From positions 20,759,490 to 20,823,489 of the forward strand of contig OZ022238.1 of the NCBI GenBank assembly GCA_963978895.1: DNA of 64,000 bases, read 5' to 3'. The notes below the pieces were generated by a model. It had not been told where the DNA came from. It did no database searches and worked only from the letters and a program-made list of their open reading frames with translations. Shown in pieces: positions 1 to 12,919 of this stretch (the first letter of the stretch is position 1; every line of letters starts with the position of its first letter). Position numbers and translations under genes: made by a program. Source of the stretch: Erpobdella octoculata (lineage: Eukaryota; Annelida; Clitellata; Hirudinida; Erpobdellidae).

Positions 1-63
1 GGCCATAGTTTTTAACGGAGTGTGCTTAAAAGAAAATATTACGCCAAACTACGCTCGAAATAA

Positions 64-67
<4 letters not shown>

Positions 68-151
<84 letters not shown>
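68..151. repeat. (TA)n microsatellite
   Basis: A nearly pure TA array. It ends at a short piece (about 150-181) of the dispersed repeat also seen at about 17.55 kb and, inverted, at 9.43-9.46 kb. Confidence 0.95.
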
Positions 152-153
<2 letters not shown>

Positions 154-186
154 CTTTATTTGTCAATTATTAAAATCCATATATAT

Positions 187-2112
187 TTTTTTTTTTTTTT
201 TTTACAAATTTATTCATAAAAAAAATCACAATTTTGACAAAAAAACAAATAAGGGGCAACAGAAAAAGAACAAATGTTCCTGCGAGACTGTAACCCTGTA
301 CATAAAATTGTAAAAAAGTAAAAATTTACAAAAGAGCAAATATCTTCACTGAATTGGTATGAAGTCTTTCAAAGTCTTGTGCAGCAGGCAGTTTTTCAGA
401 GAAGCCTTGAATGAGCTGAGAGAACTTTTGTTGATGTCATGCGGCAGAGAATTCCAGATCTTAGGATCAACAAATTTTATCGAGTGCATTCCAAGTGTCG
501 AGCGGATCAATCCTGAACGGAAACAGTGTTTAGAACGCACAAAATGGTTGTGAACTTCTTCTGCTTTATAAAGGTGACTCGTTGAATATTGGGGTGAAAG
601 ATCATGTGCATACTTATACATGTAAATTGCTGATTGATATAGACAGACTTGATCAATTGTCAACAAATGGTTGTTTATCCGAGTGGTTTTGGTTGAATGA
701 CTCCTGGGCAGGTGAAAAATTGCTCTAATAATACGTTTTTGTAGAATCATTATTTTCGTTATTCGACTTCTGTAGTTGATACACCATATAAAATTACAAT
801 AGTTAATGAAAGGATATATTAATGAAAAGTACAGTGTCAGCAAAACCTTGCTAGGAAGAAACCACGAAAGACGATGAATTATACCTAAATGCAGGGAAAC
901 TTTTTTGAAAACATAGTTTACATGATGAGCCCATGTTAAGTGTTGATCAACGTAGACTCCTAAAAATTTTGTTACTGAAACATTATCTATTTTAGAGCCA
1001 TCAACTGTTAGTTCTATGTTGTCTGGGGAAAACCTTTTACGAGGATTATGAAATACAATGTAGTTAGTTTTATCAGCATTGAGAGATAATTTATTGCATT
1101 TAAACCAAAAGGATAATTTATTCAGTTCAGTGTTTGTTTTTTGTATCAAATCTGGTAAAGATTTATCTGAAATGAAAGCAGTTGTGTCATCAGCAAATAG
1201 AAAATATTTAAAAAACAGAGAGCTATTGGAGAGATCATTAACGTAGATTATGAACAGAAGCGGCCCGAGTATAGATCCTTGGGGAACACCACAAGTAATA
1301 GATTTGAAACTGGACAATTCATTGTTAAATTGTACACATTGAGATCTCCCAGACAAATAATTTCTAAACCAGTTAAGCTCAGTCTGAGATATACCGTAGT
1401 GCTTTAGTTTTGCAATAATAATATTGTGATCAATAGTGACAAAGGCTTTGGATAAGTCAAGGAAAATTGCAAGTGGTATTTCACTATGGTCGATTGAGTA
1501 AAGAATTTTATCTTGTAAGTTACTAACAGCCATATAAGTAGAGAAACCTGGACGAAAACCATACTGATGTTCATATAATAATAAATTTTTGTTGAAATAA
1601 TTGTAGAGCTGTATATGAACAACTTTTTCAAAAAACTTGGAAAAAAATGGTAAAATAGAAATTGGACGGTAGTTAGAAGTTGATGATTTTTTTCCTGATT
1701 TGAATAACGGTATGACTTTTGCTAATTTTATTTGATAAGGAACAATACCGGTTTGTAGTAAACAGTTAATGATACACGAAAGTACCACTGCTATGTGATC
1801 AATAGATAGAATAGCAAGGTGAGGGTCGATATCATCAACCCCAGAAGAATGAGAAATTTTAAGTTTTTTAGAAATATTAATTATATCTAAGTGAGTACAA
1901 GAAGAAAATTTAAATAATGTTGAAACTAAAGGAGGTAAAAATTGTTTATAAGAATCTCCATAATCAGGAATCTTGGATGCTAAATTAATTCCGATATCAG
2001 TAAAGTAGCTGTTAAACGCATCACTAATAATTAATTCGTCAGTTGTCAAGCAATCGTTGACAACAAATTTATCATGCAATTTATTATTTTTATGATTTCC
2101 GTTAATGAATGA
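187..2112 (-). CDS. LINE-A reverse transcriptase ORF, 5'-truncated (CR1/Rex-like)
   Basis: Antisense non-LTR retrotransposon. The open reading frame stops at 346. Its apparent N-terminus is only read-through of the TA array beyond 2112, so the real element is 5'-truncated there. Reverse transcriptase blocks are in order: [31 protein letters not shown], the catalytic [30 protein letters not shown], and FADD within [11 protein letters not shown]. The usual C-terminal LINE tail ends in [17 protein letters not shown]. No endonuclease domain remains. A run of T at 187-203 on the plus strand is the poly(A) tail of the insertion. The frame from the RT domain to its stop is intact, unlike LINE-F and LINE-G in this window, so it is probably a fairly young but truncated copy. 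The clade assignment to the CR1/Rex group is by eye. Confidence 0.85.
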
Positions 2113-2123
2113 TATATATAATT

Positions 2124-2245
<122 letters not shown>

Positions 2246-2881
2246 ATATATATAAAAGGAAGTCGGGTTTGTGTTACGACACTTATAACTCAAGAACGGC
2301 TGAACCGATTTTAGAGATTTTTGATTTATTGGATTTCTCTCAGCTTCTATTAACAGAATAACTGACATTGAATTATGGAGTGGCCCATGGGGATCGCAGT
2401 ATGTACCCCGTAGCTATACAGCATTAACAGTGCGTCCTAGAAAAAAACTTCAAATGGCAAAGTTGTAGAGCACCTTCTATTTGGTCTTACGGACAAAATA
2501 AATTTTCAATTTGGAGTTTGAGTTATCGAGATATACAGATGTTTAATTTTCCGCGACATGACATTTATGCGCAAATGGGGTAGAGCGCATGTTATTAAAT
2601 TTTCTGACTATTTCATTGTTTACAATTGAAAATCTCACAGAAAAAATTAAGTAAATATATTTTTCAATTAAAATATAAAATATAATAATTGTTTATGAGC
2701 CATAAAAATATAAAAAATATTTTTAGCATAGATATATGATTTTTAGTTACGCATTTTCCGTTTTCCATTTGTCATTAACAAAGTGTCAATGCTGTTCTGT
2801 CAATATTATATTTTCGTTCGTTGGAATTAATTTGCGAGTTTTAAAGTTTTATTACTTTTAACAAAAACTTTATTAATAACA

Positions 2882-4214
2882 ATGCCGCGACCCAGAAGAT
2901 CTAATCTTTCCCAAAATAGCCGTCAGGCAATTAGGCATCGGAACAATGTTAACCAATCCACCGCGGAAGAACTGGAATTAGCGCGAGAAAGGCGCCGCGT
3001 TAGTATGGCCCGGCTTCGTGCTTCTCGAAGACAAGAGCACCGAAGGAGATGCAGCTAACATTGGTCGATTAACTATTCTACCGGCTACTTATATAAGTAG
3101 TCCGCGTCATATGCATGAATATGCGCAGGATGCAATGACATATGTTCGTCATTACGGTTGGCCAGATCTATTCATTACCTTCACCTGTAATCCAAAGTGA
3201 ATTGAAATTGTTCAAATGCTGCTTCCCGGACAAACATCAAGTGATCGGCACGACATCACCGCACGTGTCTTCAAACAAAAAATTCGGTCGCTGATGAACT
3301 ACATTGTAAAGCAACACGTTTTTGGTGATACTCGATGCTGGATGTATTCAATCGAATGGCAAAAACGAGACTTGCCTCATGCACACATTCTCATTTGGTT
3401 AGTTGAAAAAATTAGACCTGACCAAATAGATGATATAATAAATGCCGAGATTGCTGATCTCGAAATCGATCCAGACCTACATGATGTTGTAGTTATGAAT
3501 ATGATTCATGGACCGTGTGTCGCCATCAACCGCCAATCACCGTGCATGGTCGACGGCAAGTGTTCCAAACGTTATCCACGAAAATTTACGACAGAGACCA
3601 TCACTGGCACTGATGGCTATCCATTATATCGACGTCGATCACAAGATGATAACGGTCGAACTGTCACAATGAAAGTGAAAGGAAACGATTTCGTGGTTGA
3701 CAACAGTTGGATTGTTCCATATTCGCCACTTCTTTCCAAAACATTCAAGACACATTGCAATGTTGAGTATTGCAATTCTGTAAAGTCAATTAAGTACATC
3801 TGCAAATATGTAACGAAAGGCAGCGATATGGCAGTTTTTGGCATTCAAAGCTCAGATAATGACGAGATTATATGCTATCAAATTGGTAGATATGTGAACT
3901 GCAATGAGGCAATTTGGCGTATATTCTCATTCTCTTTTCACGAACGTCATCCCACTGTTGTCCATTTGGCTGTGCATATGGAGAATGGTCAACGAGTTTA
4001 TTTTAACGCGTCGAATATTATTCAACGTGCTGAAACACCTCCAGCAACAACATTAACGAGTTTTTTTGCGATTTGCCAAAGCGATCCATTTGGACAAACG
4101 TTGCTTTACTCGGAGATGCCACGTTATTACACTTGGAACGCTTCATCAAAGAAATTTCAACGTCGGAAGCAAGGCAGTGCGGTTTTAAAAGAATTCAATT
4201 TCCTATTCGCCTAG
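2882..4214 (+). pseudogene. Helitron Rep (HUH endonuclease), broken
   Basis: The start region reads MPRPRRSNLSQN and continues with a basic stretch ending SMARLRASRRQ, typical of Helitron Rep N-termini. A frameshift near 3010-3040 leads into the frame with HEYAQDAMTYVRHYGWPDLF. An in-frame TGA at 3198-3200 falls where the family has Trp (CNPK-W). The HUH motif is HAHILIWL at 3378-3401 and the tyrosine motif lies in YICKYVTKGSD. The reading frame ends at RRKQGSAVLKEFNFLFA, where it meets the helicase remnant out of frame. It is a pseudogene by frameshift, stop and truncation. Confidence 0.85.
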
Positions 4215-4393
4215 CATTTGCTATGACGATTAACAAATCACAAGGACAATCTTTGAGTGTTTGTGGTCTGAACTTGGATAATGCATGTTTTTCTCATGGT
4301 CAATTGTATGTGGCGTGTTCACGTGTCGGCACACCATCAGATTTATTTGTTTTTTCGCCCGATAATAAAACAAAAAACATAGTGTATCATTAA
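4152..4393 (+). pseudogene. Helitron PIF1-type helicase, C-terminal remnant
   Basis: This frame reads [15 protein letters not shown] followed by [19 protein letters not shown], the last conserved motifs of Helitron and PIF1 superfamily-1 helicases. Walker motifs are absent because the deletion removed them. The piece overlaps the tail of the Rep frame in another phase, so the two are not translated together. Confidence 0.85.
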
Positions 4394-4497
4394 GTGCTGG
4401 ATTAAAGAGTATCGACCCGAGTTCAACCAATGTTTTTCTAATAAATTGCTTAAAAAATACACTCTTTAAGGTGAAACAAAGTTCGCCGGGTCCGCTA

Positions 4498-4836
<339 letters not shown>

Positions 4837-4856
4837 AATTCATAGGAAAAACAAAA

Positions 4857-4858
<2 letters not shown>

Positions 4859-4935
<77 letters not shown>
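4859..4935. repeat. (TA)n microsatellite
   Basis: A TA array that truncates the distal part of the gag relic lying to its right. Confidence 0.95.
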
Positions 4936-4937
<2 letters not shown>

Positions 4938-5260
4938 AGAAACTCTTCAAAAGGTTTTTTGAAAACACGTTCCATAAATCCATTAAATCTCTTCATCAAA
5001 CTGTTATTTGATTTTGAAATGACTCTTAGTCTCTCTGATCTAGAATCCTCTGTGGATTCATCTGATTTAGAATCTTCGGTACCGTTCTCTGTTCTTGGCT
5101 CATCTTTTACAGAGTTTTTGCTGGCTGCATTGCTATTGTTTTCTTCCATGCTACAATCGAACGTTTTCTTTTCACATTCCAACTCGGCTCTTTCATCTGT
5201 GTCAACTTTCGTATCGTGCAGCGGAACTTTATTCAAATTATTGCCATCGTCTCTCAAATC
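4936..5260 (-). pseudogene. LTR-element gag relic, distal part
   Basis: An acidic open frame on the minus strand (CSMEENNSNAASKNS, DEPRTENGTEDSKSD). It continues the acidic gag-like frame that breaks off at 8159, after removal of the MULE-like insertion and one copy of its 8-bp duplication. Reading across the joint needs one frame change (EATDLRDDGNNLNK). It ends in a TA array. It has no catalytic motif, and its assignment rests on the context at 8.15-9.09 kb. Confidence 0.5.
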
Positions 5261-5269
5261 GATTCTAGG

Positions 5270-5403
5270 AGTGTTCATCAAGGACTATTCATCAAGGGAC
5301 TATTCATCAAAGGACTATTCATCAAAGGACTATTCATCAAGAGGACGGTTCATCATAAGGACTGTTCATCTAATGTCTATTCATCAAGCGGACTATTCAT
5401 CAA
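5270..5403. repeat. Iterated terminal repeat of M1, left
   Basis: Nine or so imperfect copies of a unit like GGACTATTCATCAAA, with variants GGACGGTTCATCATA and GGACTGTTCATCTAA. The reverse complement of this block is at 7979-8150. Confidence 0.9.
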
Positions 5404-5542
5404 AAAAAATTAAGAAAGTTGTTCAAGATGTTATTTTCAACCAAAATATTTTACCAAAATGTAGAGTAATTTATATCAAATTTACAGCGCTACTGTGCTT
5501 GCATCCAAATATTTCATACTTTATAATAGAACTGGTACTGTC

Positions 5543-5742
5543 NNNNNNNNNNNNNNNNNNNNNNNNNNNNNNNNNNNNNNNNNNNNNNNNNNNNNNNNNN
5601 NNNNNNNNNNNNNNNNNNNNNNNNNNNNNNNNNNNNNNNNNNNNNNNNNNNNNNNNNNNNNNNNNNNNNNNNNNNNNNNNNNNNNNNNNNNNNNNNNNNN
5701 NNNNNNNNNNNNNNNNNNNNNNNNNNNNNNNNNNNNNNNNNN
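5543..5742. other. Assembly gap (200 N)
   Basis: A run of exactly 200 N, a common placeholder for a gap of unknown size. The LINE-B RT frame begins directly after it, so the 5' part of that LINE is hidden or missing. Confidence 0.99.
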
Positions 5743-7006
5743 GGTACTGTCTGATATTTACGCTGCGGCTGATTCGGGTCGGATCACGCTACTGGGACTT
5801 CTGGACCTCTCCGCTGCTTTCGACACTGTTGACCATCAAATTTTGGTCAACAGGCTCCATTTCTCGTATGGTTTCGGAGACGTCGTCCTCGAATGGTTTC
5901 GTTCCTATTTGTCTGATCGGTCCCACTGCATCCGCTCCGGAGGTGTTTTGTCCACGCCTACCTCTGTCCTGTGTGGCGTCCCGCAGGGATCCGTTCTGGG
6001 CCCGCTGTTGTTTCTTCTCTATTCAGCGGACGTCCTACATATTGCCACGAAACATCGGTTTTCTGTCCATTCTTATGCTGACGACCTGCAGATTTACGAT
6101 CACTCCCCGCCAGCGTCGTGTTCCGATCTGGTCCCTAGGATGTCTGCATGTATCAGCGAGATTGGCACTTGGATGGCGAGCAATCGCTTGCAACTCAATC
6201 CTTCTAAGACCGAAGTGATCTGGTTGGGCTCGCTTGGTCGACTCAGCTTCTGTCCGAAGGGGGATCTGGTCATCGCTGGTGTCTCAGTCAGGCCCTCCAC
6301 TTGTGTTCGTAATCTTGGCGTGATGGTCGACAGTAGCTTGTCTATGGAAGCACACATCTCTCATCTTACTCGTTCATGCTTCTATCATCTCCGTCAACTG
6401 CGCGTCATCCGCCGTAGCCTCACCACGGACTCCGCCCATTCACTCATCAGAGCACTCGTGCACAGCCGGCTTGATTACTGTAATGGTGTCATGGCCGGAC
6501 TTAGACAGTTTCAAATCAACAGGCTCCAATCCATTCTCCGAGCAGCCGCTCGTCTTGTTCTTCAGCTGCCCGCCTGGTCTCCCGTATCAGATCTCATGCG
6601 GACGCAACTTCACTGGCTTCCTTTCCCGCAGAGAATTCAGTTCAAGTTGGGTCTGATGGTATACAAGTGCCTCCACCACACGGCTCCGGTCTACCTGCAG
6701 CAATTGTGTGTACCGATCTCAACGCTTGCTGGTCGGTCCCACCTTCGATCGGCGGCGGCTGGCGACTTGTTCGTTCCATCGTCAAAGACAACGACTCTCG
6801 GCAGGCGCGGATTCTCTACTGCTGGTCCAGTTGCTTGGAACAGCCTATCTGCTGACCTGAGGAATCCAGCTTTGGACCTCGGCGGTTTCAGGAAGCTGCT
6901 TAAGACCGAACTTTATTCCTAAATTTATGATTTGACGCGACGCGCTTTTGTGACTTTTTAAAAAAAGCGCATTATAAATTTACATTTAATAATAATAATA
7001 ATAATA
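5743..7006 (+). CDS. LINE-B reverse transcriptase, 5' part lost in gap
   Basis: An open frame to a stop at 6920-6922. It starts inside the RT domain: LLDLSAAFDTVDHQIL (motif A), CGVPQGSVLGPLLFLLY (motif B), SYADDLQIY (motif C, catalytic YADD), then the LINE thumb and C-terminal region ending GPVAWNSLSADLRNP and FRKLLKTELYS. The 3' UTR ends in an (AAT)n tail at about 6989-7006, typical of CR1/L2-type LINEs. GC is clearly higher than in the surroundings, as for LINE-C. It lies inside M1. The frame is intact over about 390 codons. Confidence 0.9.
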
Positions 7007-7007
7007 A

Positions 7008-7135
7008 CTAGCAGGGCAACCGTCGTAGCCTGGGGTTTTTTTTTTTGCTCGCTTGCTCTTACGCTCCCTGTCGCTCTCTTTTCCCGCTCCCGGCTGCCTT
7101 ACCGATCCGATCGCTTTCCCGCTCCCGGTGACAGC
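7008..7135 (-). mobile_element. Helitron 3' end (non-autonomous), minus strand
   Basis: Reverse-complement reading gives a degenerate GC-rich stem and then CTAG at 7008-7011. Upstream of it, on the minus strand, is the GAGCGGGAAAGCGA-type minisatellite that also precedes the Helitron ends at 36440, 40381 and 59534. Its 5' end was not found. Confidence 0.55.
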
Positions 7136-7139
7136 ACCA

Positions 7140-7978
7140 GAAAAACTAAATTTGACTGTTTTCGTAAACCGTATATGTACACATTCACCAAAGGCCACAA
7201 ACACTTCAAAGTATCACGCATGCCCGCCGCACGCTATGTCATATCTGGCATCGGTCGTTTAACACCAAGGGGCAACGCTTCAAAGACACTTATGCCTCGA
7301 GCAATCAACAAGTTTGTAGAAGACATGGTTGTAATATTGTACAACAATTTTATTCGTCACATACAGTAAATAAAACAACTGGACAAGAAATAACGTCAAG
7401 GTCTTAAGATCAAACGAGCAAAAGACAATTGAATTAAAAGTTTAAAAAAAAGTGCCATCAACTGTTCGTACAAACTGTAAGTATATACACACTCAAAGAG
7501 CCAGATACCATAAACCTCAGAACATCACTAAAACTACCACTTCTGCCACACTTCAAAGAGACGCACACGCTCGCTTTAGCAAGGTCACGAAAGGTTACAC
7601 ATTTCAAAGAGACGTTTACGCTCGTCTATAAATCAACCAGACTCAGATTTCATGCATACTTCAAATGAAAACTTAATACATTGGAAATCATTTTATTGAT
7701 ATAAAAACCTATTTTATTTTTGAATGAAAGTAGCAGTTGCGAATAGCGTCGTGAACAGCTAAAAAATGTAGCGGCGCTGCCATCAACGATCTTGCCCGCC
7801 AATAGTACCGCTCTTAACAACCCTGGTTGCCATCACTATTTTTTTTAAATTACTGATATGTTTAAAATTTATTTTATTAAAGTTGAAGATTTGTCTTTTA
7901 AAAATACATCAAATTACTTTACGCTGAAAATATCTTGGTTATATACTGATAAAGGTTGTTGATATTGACTTCAAAATT
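7140..7978. other. Stretch inside M1 without a recognisable gene
   Basis: Short unconvincing open frames only. The phrase TTCAAAGAGACG recurs a few times (about 7550-7620). I see no transposase motif here. Confidence 0.5.
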
Positions 7979-8150
7979 TGATGAATAGTCCTCTTGATGA
8001 ATAGACTTTAGATTAACCGTCCTTATGATGAACCGTCCTCTTGATGAATAGTCCTTTGATGAATAGTCTCTTGATGAATAGTCCCTTGATTAATAGTTCT
8101 TGATGAACAGTCCCTTGATGAATCGTCCTTTGATGAAAAGTCCGCATACC
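7979..8150. repeat. Iterated terminal repeat of M1, right
   Basis: About ten copies of TTGATGAATAGTCC and variants, inverted relative to the left block, ending at GCATACC next to the duplicated CTCAAATC. Confidence 0.9.
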
Positions 8151-8158
8151 CTCAAATC

Positions 8159-9066
8159 AGTCGCTTCTTTATTGTCAAGTTAATTTTGACGTATTTCTCC
8201 ATTGGAGTTTCGTCCGTTTCTAAATCCTCGGTTGCTTCATCCGAGTCAGATTCGTCACTGAAATCTGACCCTGAATATTCGGTGCCGTCGTCTGTTATGG
8301 AGGGTTCCGTTTCAGAACCGTCGCTGTATGGGTAAAAGCCATCGCTGTTATAGCCATTATTATAGTCATCATCGACACTTTCATCCTCATCGTTTTGCAT
8401 TTCGTTTTCAACATTCTTTTCATCTTCTTTAGTTTTGTTGTTGACGTCCATACCGACTGTATCATTGCCACCATCTTTGCCAGGCTCGTCATCACCATCT
8501 TTGCATGGTTCATCTTGAACATCTTTGCAAGGTTCCTTATCATGACCGTCTTTGACAGGCTCATCATCATGACCCACCTGACTTGTGCAGTCTAAACGGC
8601 CGTCATCCGTCACATGCTCTGAGACACAGCTTGTGGACTCCAGTTCAAATTGGGTTTCACCGCAGCAACCCACATCACCAGCAACCCCCTGGTCCAGAAC
8701 CGTGTCCACCATTGCCTCAGCCAACCCTGCGACCAAACTCTCAACAGTTGTACCGGCTGCTGCTACTTTGTTTTCGTGGCCAAGAATCATTCCTTCTCCT
8801 GTCTTCCCCTGTGCTGCCATGTTTTCTCTCGCTTGTTGTCTTTCTTCCTCCAGCAATTTGTTTTTTTAATATCCTTCGCTTAACCACAGCTTCCTTGTCA
8901 ATATCGAATAAATATTCATCGTCGTCAGGCCCATAGCTTTCATTCACTAACGCGGCTAAGAGGCGTTCCATAAGTTCGTCCTTTTTACCTGTATCGCTCA
9001 GGCCACGTTTCTCCAGCTAGTCTTTCATTTCACTCGCCCAAAGCTCATCCAATGATTTCAAAACCA
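8159..9066 (-). pseudogene. LTR retrotransposon gag with SAP-like motif, broken
   Basis: From the ATG at 9066 the minus strand reads LKSLDELWASEMKD, a stop, then LEKRGLSDTGKKDELMERL. This is a SAP-type DNA-binding helix pair (leucines plus GxxxxGKKxEL) common in gag-like proteins. A one-base change in an A-run near 8870 separates it from the next frame (LEEERQQARENMAAQGKTG), which becomes very acidic (DDEPGKDGGNDT, DESDSDEATEDLETDE). A primer-binding-site-like sequence and LTR end precede it. The gene is split by M1 at 8151-8158. No zinc knuckle or pol is seen. Confidence 0.6.
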
Positions 9067-9074
9067 TTCTTGTA

Positions 9075-9091
9075 TCCCACTTCTGACACCA
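9075..9091 (-). promoter_or_regulatory. Primer binding site of LTR element 1
   Basis: The minus strand reads TGGTGTCAGAAGTGGGA, beginning with TGG as the complement of a tRNA 3' CCA end. It lies two bases inside the inferred LTR boundary and just upstream of the gag ATG. The tRNA identity was not verified. Confidence 0.6.
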
Positions 9092-9092
9092 A

Positions 9093-9420
<328 letters not shown>

Positions 9421-9559
9421 TTATGTATATATATCGATTTTAATAATTGACAAATAAAGTAATTAATATCTACATATATAAAAATGAATGTTTGTATATA
9501 TGTATATATATGTATATATGTATATATGTATATATATGTATATATGTATATATGTATAT

Positions 9560-12500
9560 ATAAATATATTTTTATTTTATTTATTTTATTTTATCTAAAA
9601 CAAAACAAGAGTCTTGCACTAAGAATGCCATTAACAATATGTCAAATTAAAAAAGTGTTTTTTCAACAATGCTCTGAAGTCTTCATTTAGAACAGCACTT
9701 CGGATAGATTTAGGTAGCTGGTTCCATGCACCGGGCCCGGAAACGGCGAATGCTCGTTTACCGAAACTTCGACGAGTTCTTGGGATGACAGCGTCACCAT
9801 GGGAGGACGAACGTAGATGTTGACGACCAGAATGAGAGGAGCACAGGCTTATCATCCGTGTCATGTAGGCAGGGGCACGATTTGTTAAGATATTGTAAAC
9901 CAGTAAGCAGAGTTTTAAGGTCACTCTTTCCGGTAGGGGGAGCCAGTGTAGTTGGCGGAGAAGAGGCGTGATGTGGTCCCGTCGAGAGATGCCACCGATA
10001 AGACGTGCAGCAGCATGAAGAACCGCAGTGAGCGGGCGAAGAGCAGTCATCGGCAGGCCAGCAAGGACCACGTTACAATAATCTAATCTAGAAACAACAA
10101 GAGCCTGGACCAAAATCCGCACGCAGTGTTTGTTTAGGGCACCCTTGATCTGTCGGATGCGGCGTAGGTGGAAGAAACAAGATCGTGCCACGGCCGATAT
10201 ATGTAGATTCATTAGCAAGGAGCTATCCAGTATCACCCCAAAATTTCTAATAGACTTCACGGGGGTGATGACGCAGTCAGTAATGATTTGAAGACTACAG
10301 TCATCCAGGTGTCGCGTTGAGATGTTCCCTCGATGGAACCAGATAAGTTCTGTTTTAGAGGGGTTTAGGCTCAATCTCATAGACGAGGACCAAACGCGAA
10401 TCTCGCTGACACAGGCGACAAGACGCTCTCTAACGGACTGCAGGTCGGTTACGTCAAAATGAATGTACAGCTGAGTATCATCAGCGTAAAGATGAGTCTG
10501 CACGTCGTGAGAAGAAGCAATTCGAGTAATATGGCTTGTGTAAAGGATGAAGAGAAGTGGACCTAAGATTGAACCCTGAGGCACACCACAGTCAACGGCC
10601 GATACTCTCGACGTCGCCCGGCCCAATCGGATAAGATGTGTTCGATTTGATAGAAAAGACCCAATCCAGTCAAGTGCGGTTGAAGTCACGCCAAAGCTAG
10701 TGTGGAGGAGATCAGTAAGGAGAACATGATCGACACAGTCGAAAGCTGCACTGAAGTCAAGGAGCACGAGCGCAGTCGGTTGGCCCCTGTCAAGTGAAAG
10801 AATAATGTCGTTGTAAACTTTCTCGACTGCTGTCTCTGTACTGTGGTACTTGCGAAAACCAGACTGAACCTGCGGAAGCAGATTCATCGATTCGATATGT
10901 GAAGAAAGCTGACGGTGGATGACACGTTCAATAAATTTTGAGATGAACGATAGGTTTGATATGGGGCGGTAGCTTTTGGGATCAACGGGATCCATCCCCG
11001 TTTTCTTGAGTCGAGGTCGGACGATAGCCCTTTTGTGACTGGCTGGTAGTGACGCATCTAGAAATGAAGTGTTTACGAGGTGGGAAATAATAGGAGCAAA
11101 CACGCTTTTGAGTTTTTTTATGAGCCAGACAGGTGCAGTGTCAAGCTCACACTGTCTAGTCCCAAGGCGATTGAGTAGGCACTCGACCTCCTCGGAAGTG
11201 ATATCGTCGAAAGCAGCCAGAACCGGAACATCGGCCGGGCAAGAACTGAAAAGCGGAGGTAGGGCGTCTTTTGTGGTTCGACGAATGTCCTCGATCCTCA
11301 GCGTGAAGTAGTCAAGCAATGCGTCAGGAGCAAGACCACTAGCAGAAATATCAGTGACTGGATTAAGAAGAGAGTTTAAAGATCTCCAAGTCGCCCGGCC
11401 ATCGCCAGTCACTTCTTCAATTTTATGTCGAAAGTAGCTTGAGCACTTTTTCTGGAACAGTCGACGTTTGAGTATGGACTGGGTGTGCCAAGCTATTTTA
11501 TCCGACGACAGTTTGGTGCACAAATAACGCCGTTCGAGTCGACGATTTAGTCTTTTGGACCGACTACAGTCGGCATCAAACCAGGGGCTTTCTGGCTTTA
11601 TCCTTAAGGTAATCAACTTCCGTGGAGCATGACAATCAAGGAGCTCGTTCATTGTTGCATCGTAGAGATCGAACAGCTGTTCAGCAGATTTGTCCGATTT
11701 CAAGGCAGAGACTTCAAAGAGCCTGGTATTTTGAAGATCGATACTGAATGATGCTAAGTCGAATGACCTGAAAGAACGGCGTTCCACTTTTTCGGTGATA
11801 ATGGGGGGTGGTTTATGACAAGTTGAAAAGGTAATGATTGAATGGTCGGATAGAGAAGGAGGGATGATTAGTAAATTTGTTATGAGCAAAGATGAGCGCG
11901 TGATAACCACATCAAGGGTATGACCATGGTCATGAGTCGGTCCTGTTACCAGTTGAGTGAGGCCATGACTCAGGAGCAAATTTTGAAACTTTCTGGTTGT
12001 AGTGATGTCCTGATCCAGGTGAATATTGATATCCCCAAGTAAGATCAGATCGCAGGAGTAGTCGGCAGTTTTTCCCAAAAGCTCTGAAAATTCGGAGAAA
12101 AACGCTTCTGTAACAGATTCAGAACCTGGTCGATATAGGACCAAAATTAATTGGTGAGAATCACGGAATGTGACGTAGGCAGATAGTAACTCAAAAGCGC
12201 TGAAGCTTCCAAAATCCTTGATGGAGGACCTGAAGTTGTTTTTGTGGATAATACATATGCCTCCTCCACGAGGCCCGCGGAGGCTAGCGAGGTCAGCATC
12301 GAGAGGTGATGGGCGAGGTCTGTCCAAAGCCTGGTAGCCAAGAGGGGTTGAGGCGATTAGAGAGGGCGAGAAGGAAGACTCATGACATGATTCGACGATA
12401 CACATGATGTCTATTTTGGAAGAGATTAGGAATTCACTTATTGTGGCGGATTTATTTCCAATTGAGCGAGCGTTCCAGACAGCGAGATTGCATCTTGTAG

Positions 12501-12762
12501 AAGGGCGACTTCCATGGTCTTTAGAAGACGAGTCTTTAGAATCACTAGAGATGATGTCGGCTACATATGGCATAGAAGGTTTGGAAGACAAGTGTCGAAA
12601 CCGACCTGCTCTATTTCCTCTGTAATGGCGTTTTTGTATGCCATAACGAATTAATGCGTGTTTTCTCAAGACCAGAAGAAGTTCGCGAGACAGCGTGTAA
12701 TTTCCATCACGAAGAGAATACAATTCAGAGCGCGAGAGAAAACGCCGCTCGTTTATACACAT
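9560..12762 (-). CDS. LINE-C endonuclease/reverse transcriptase, intact ORF (1043 aa)
   Basis: A single uninterrupted frame of 1043 codons (12762 down to 9631). Following a basic N-terminus, an APE-type endonuclease covers roughly residues 90-320: [52 protein letters not shown]. The reverse transcriptase lies at about 540-800: [61 protein letters not shown]. The C-terminal tail ends [16 protein letters not shown]. All catalytic motifs look complete. The 3' end is a TTTTATTTTATT-like run near 9565-9595. No ORF1 precedes it, so the copy is probably 5'-truncated or of a one-ORF type. It sits inside Helitron-2, so it is younger than that element. Confidence 0.93.
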
Positions 12763-12919
12763 ATATGTCCTTTATGCATTGCTACACCATTCATCCGATC
12801 GTAATGAAATTTCCACACAACCTTGAGAGCCAAGGGGAATCAAATATAGAAAAAAAATTGAAATCCGTCACAAAATGAGCGGAGCGGAGTGGGTGAGCCA
12901 ACGGGAACTTTATATATAT

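Larger units (their letters stand above)
5261..8150. mobile_element. MULE-like element M1 with iterated terminal repeats
   Basis: Left terminus GATTCTAGGAGTGTTCATCA. The right terminus, read inward, is GGTATGCGGACTTTTCATCA. Both continue into many copies of a 14-17-bp unit containing (A)CTATTCATCAA. The 8-bp word CTCAAATC sits at 5253-5260 and again at 8151-8158, which marks a target duplication. The element splits an LTR-element gag. No transposase is visible. The inside holds a LINE fragment, a Helitron 3' end and an assembly gap. The assignment to MULE rests on the 8-bp duplication and on likeness to M2 and M3 (GGTA ends, iterated TIRs). Confidence 0.7.

Noticed and set aside
7175..7369. 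Small basic frame inside M1
   Set aside because: Considered as a transposase remnant, but no motif supports it.
5270..8150. CRISPR-like array from regularly repeated 14-17-bp units
   Set aside because: The units are directly adjacent without unique spacers, occur as an inverted pair, and the sequence is eukaryotic; they are transposon termini.
8395..8936. Several plus-strand frames opposite the acidic gag
   Set aside because: Shadow frames of the minus-strand gag; no domain or start support.
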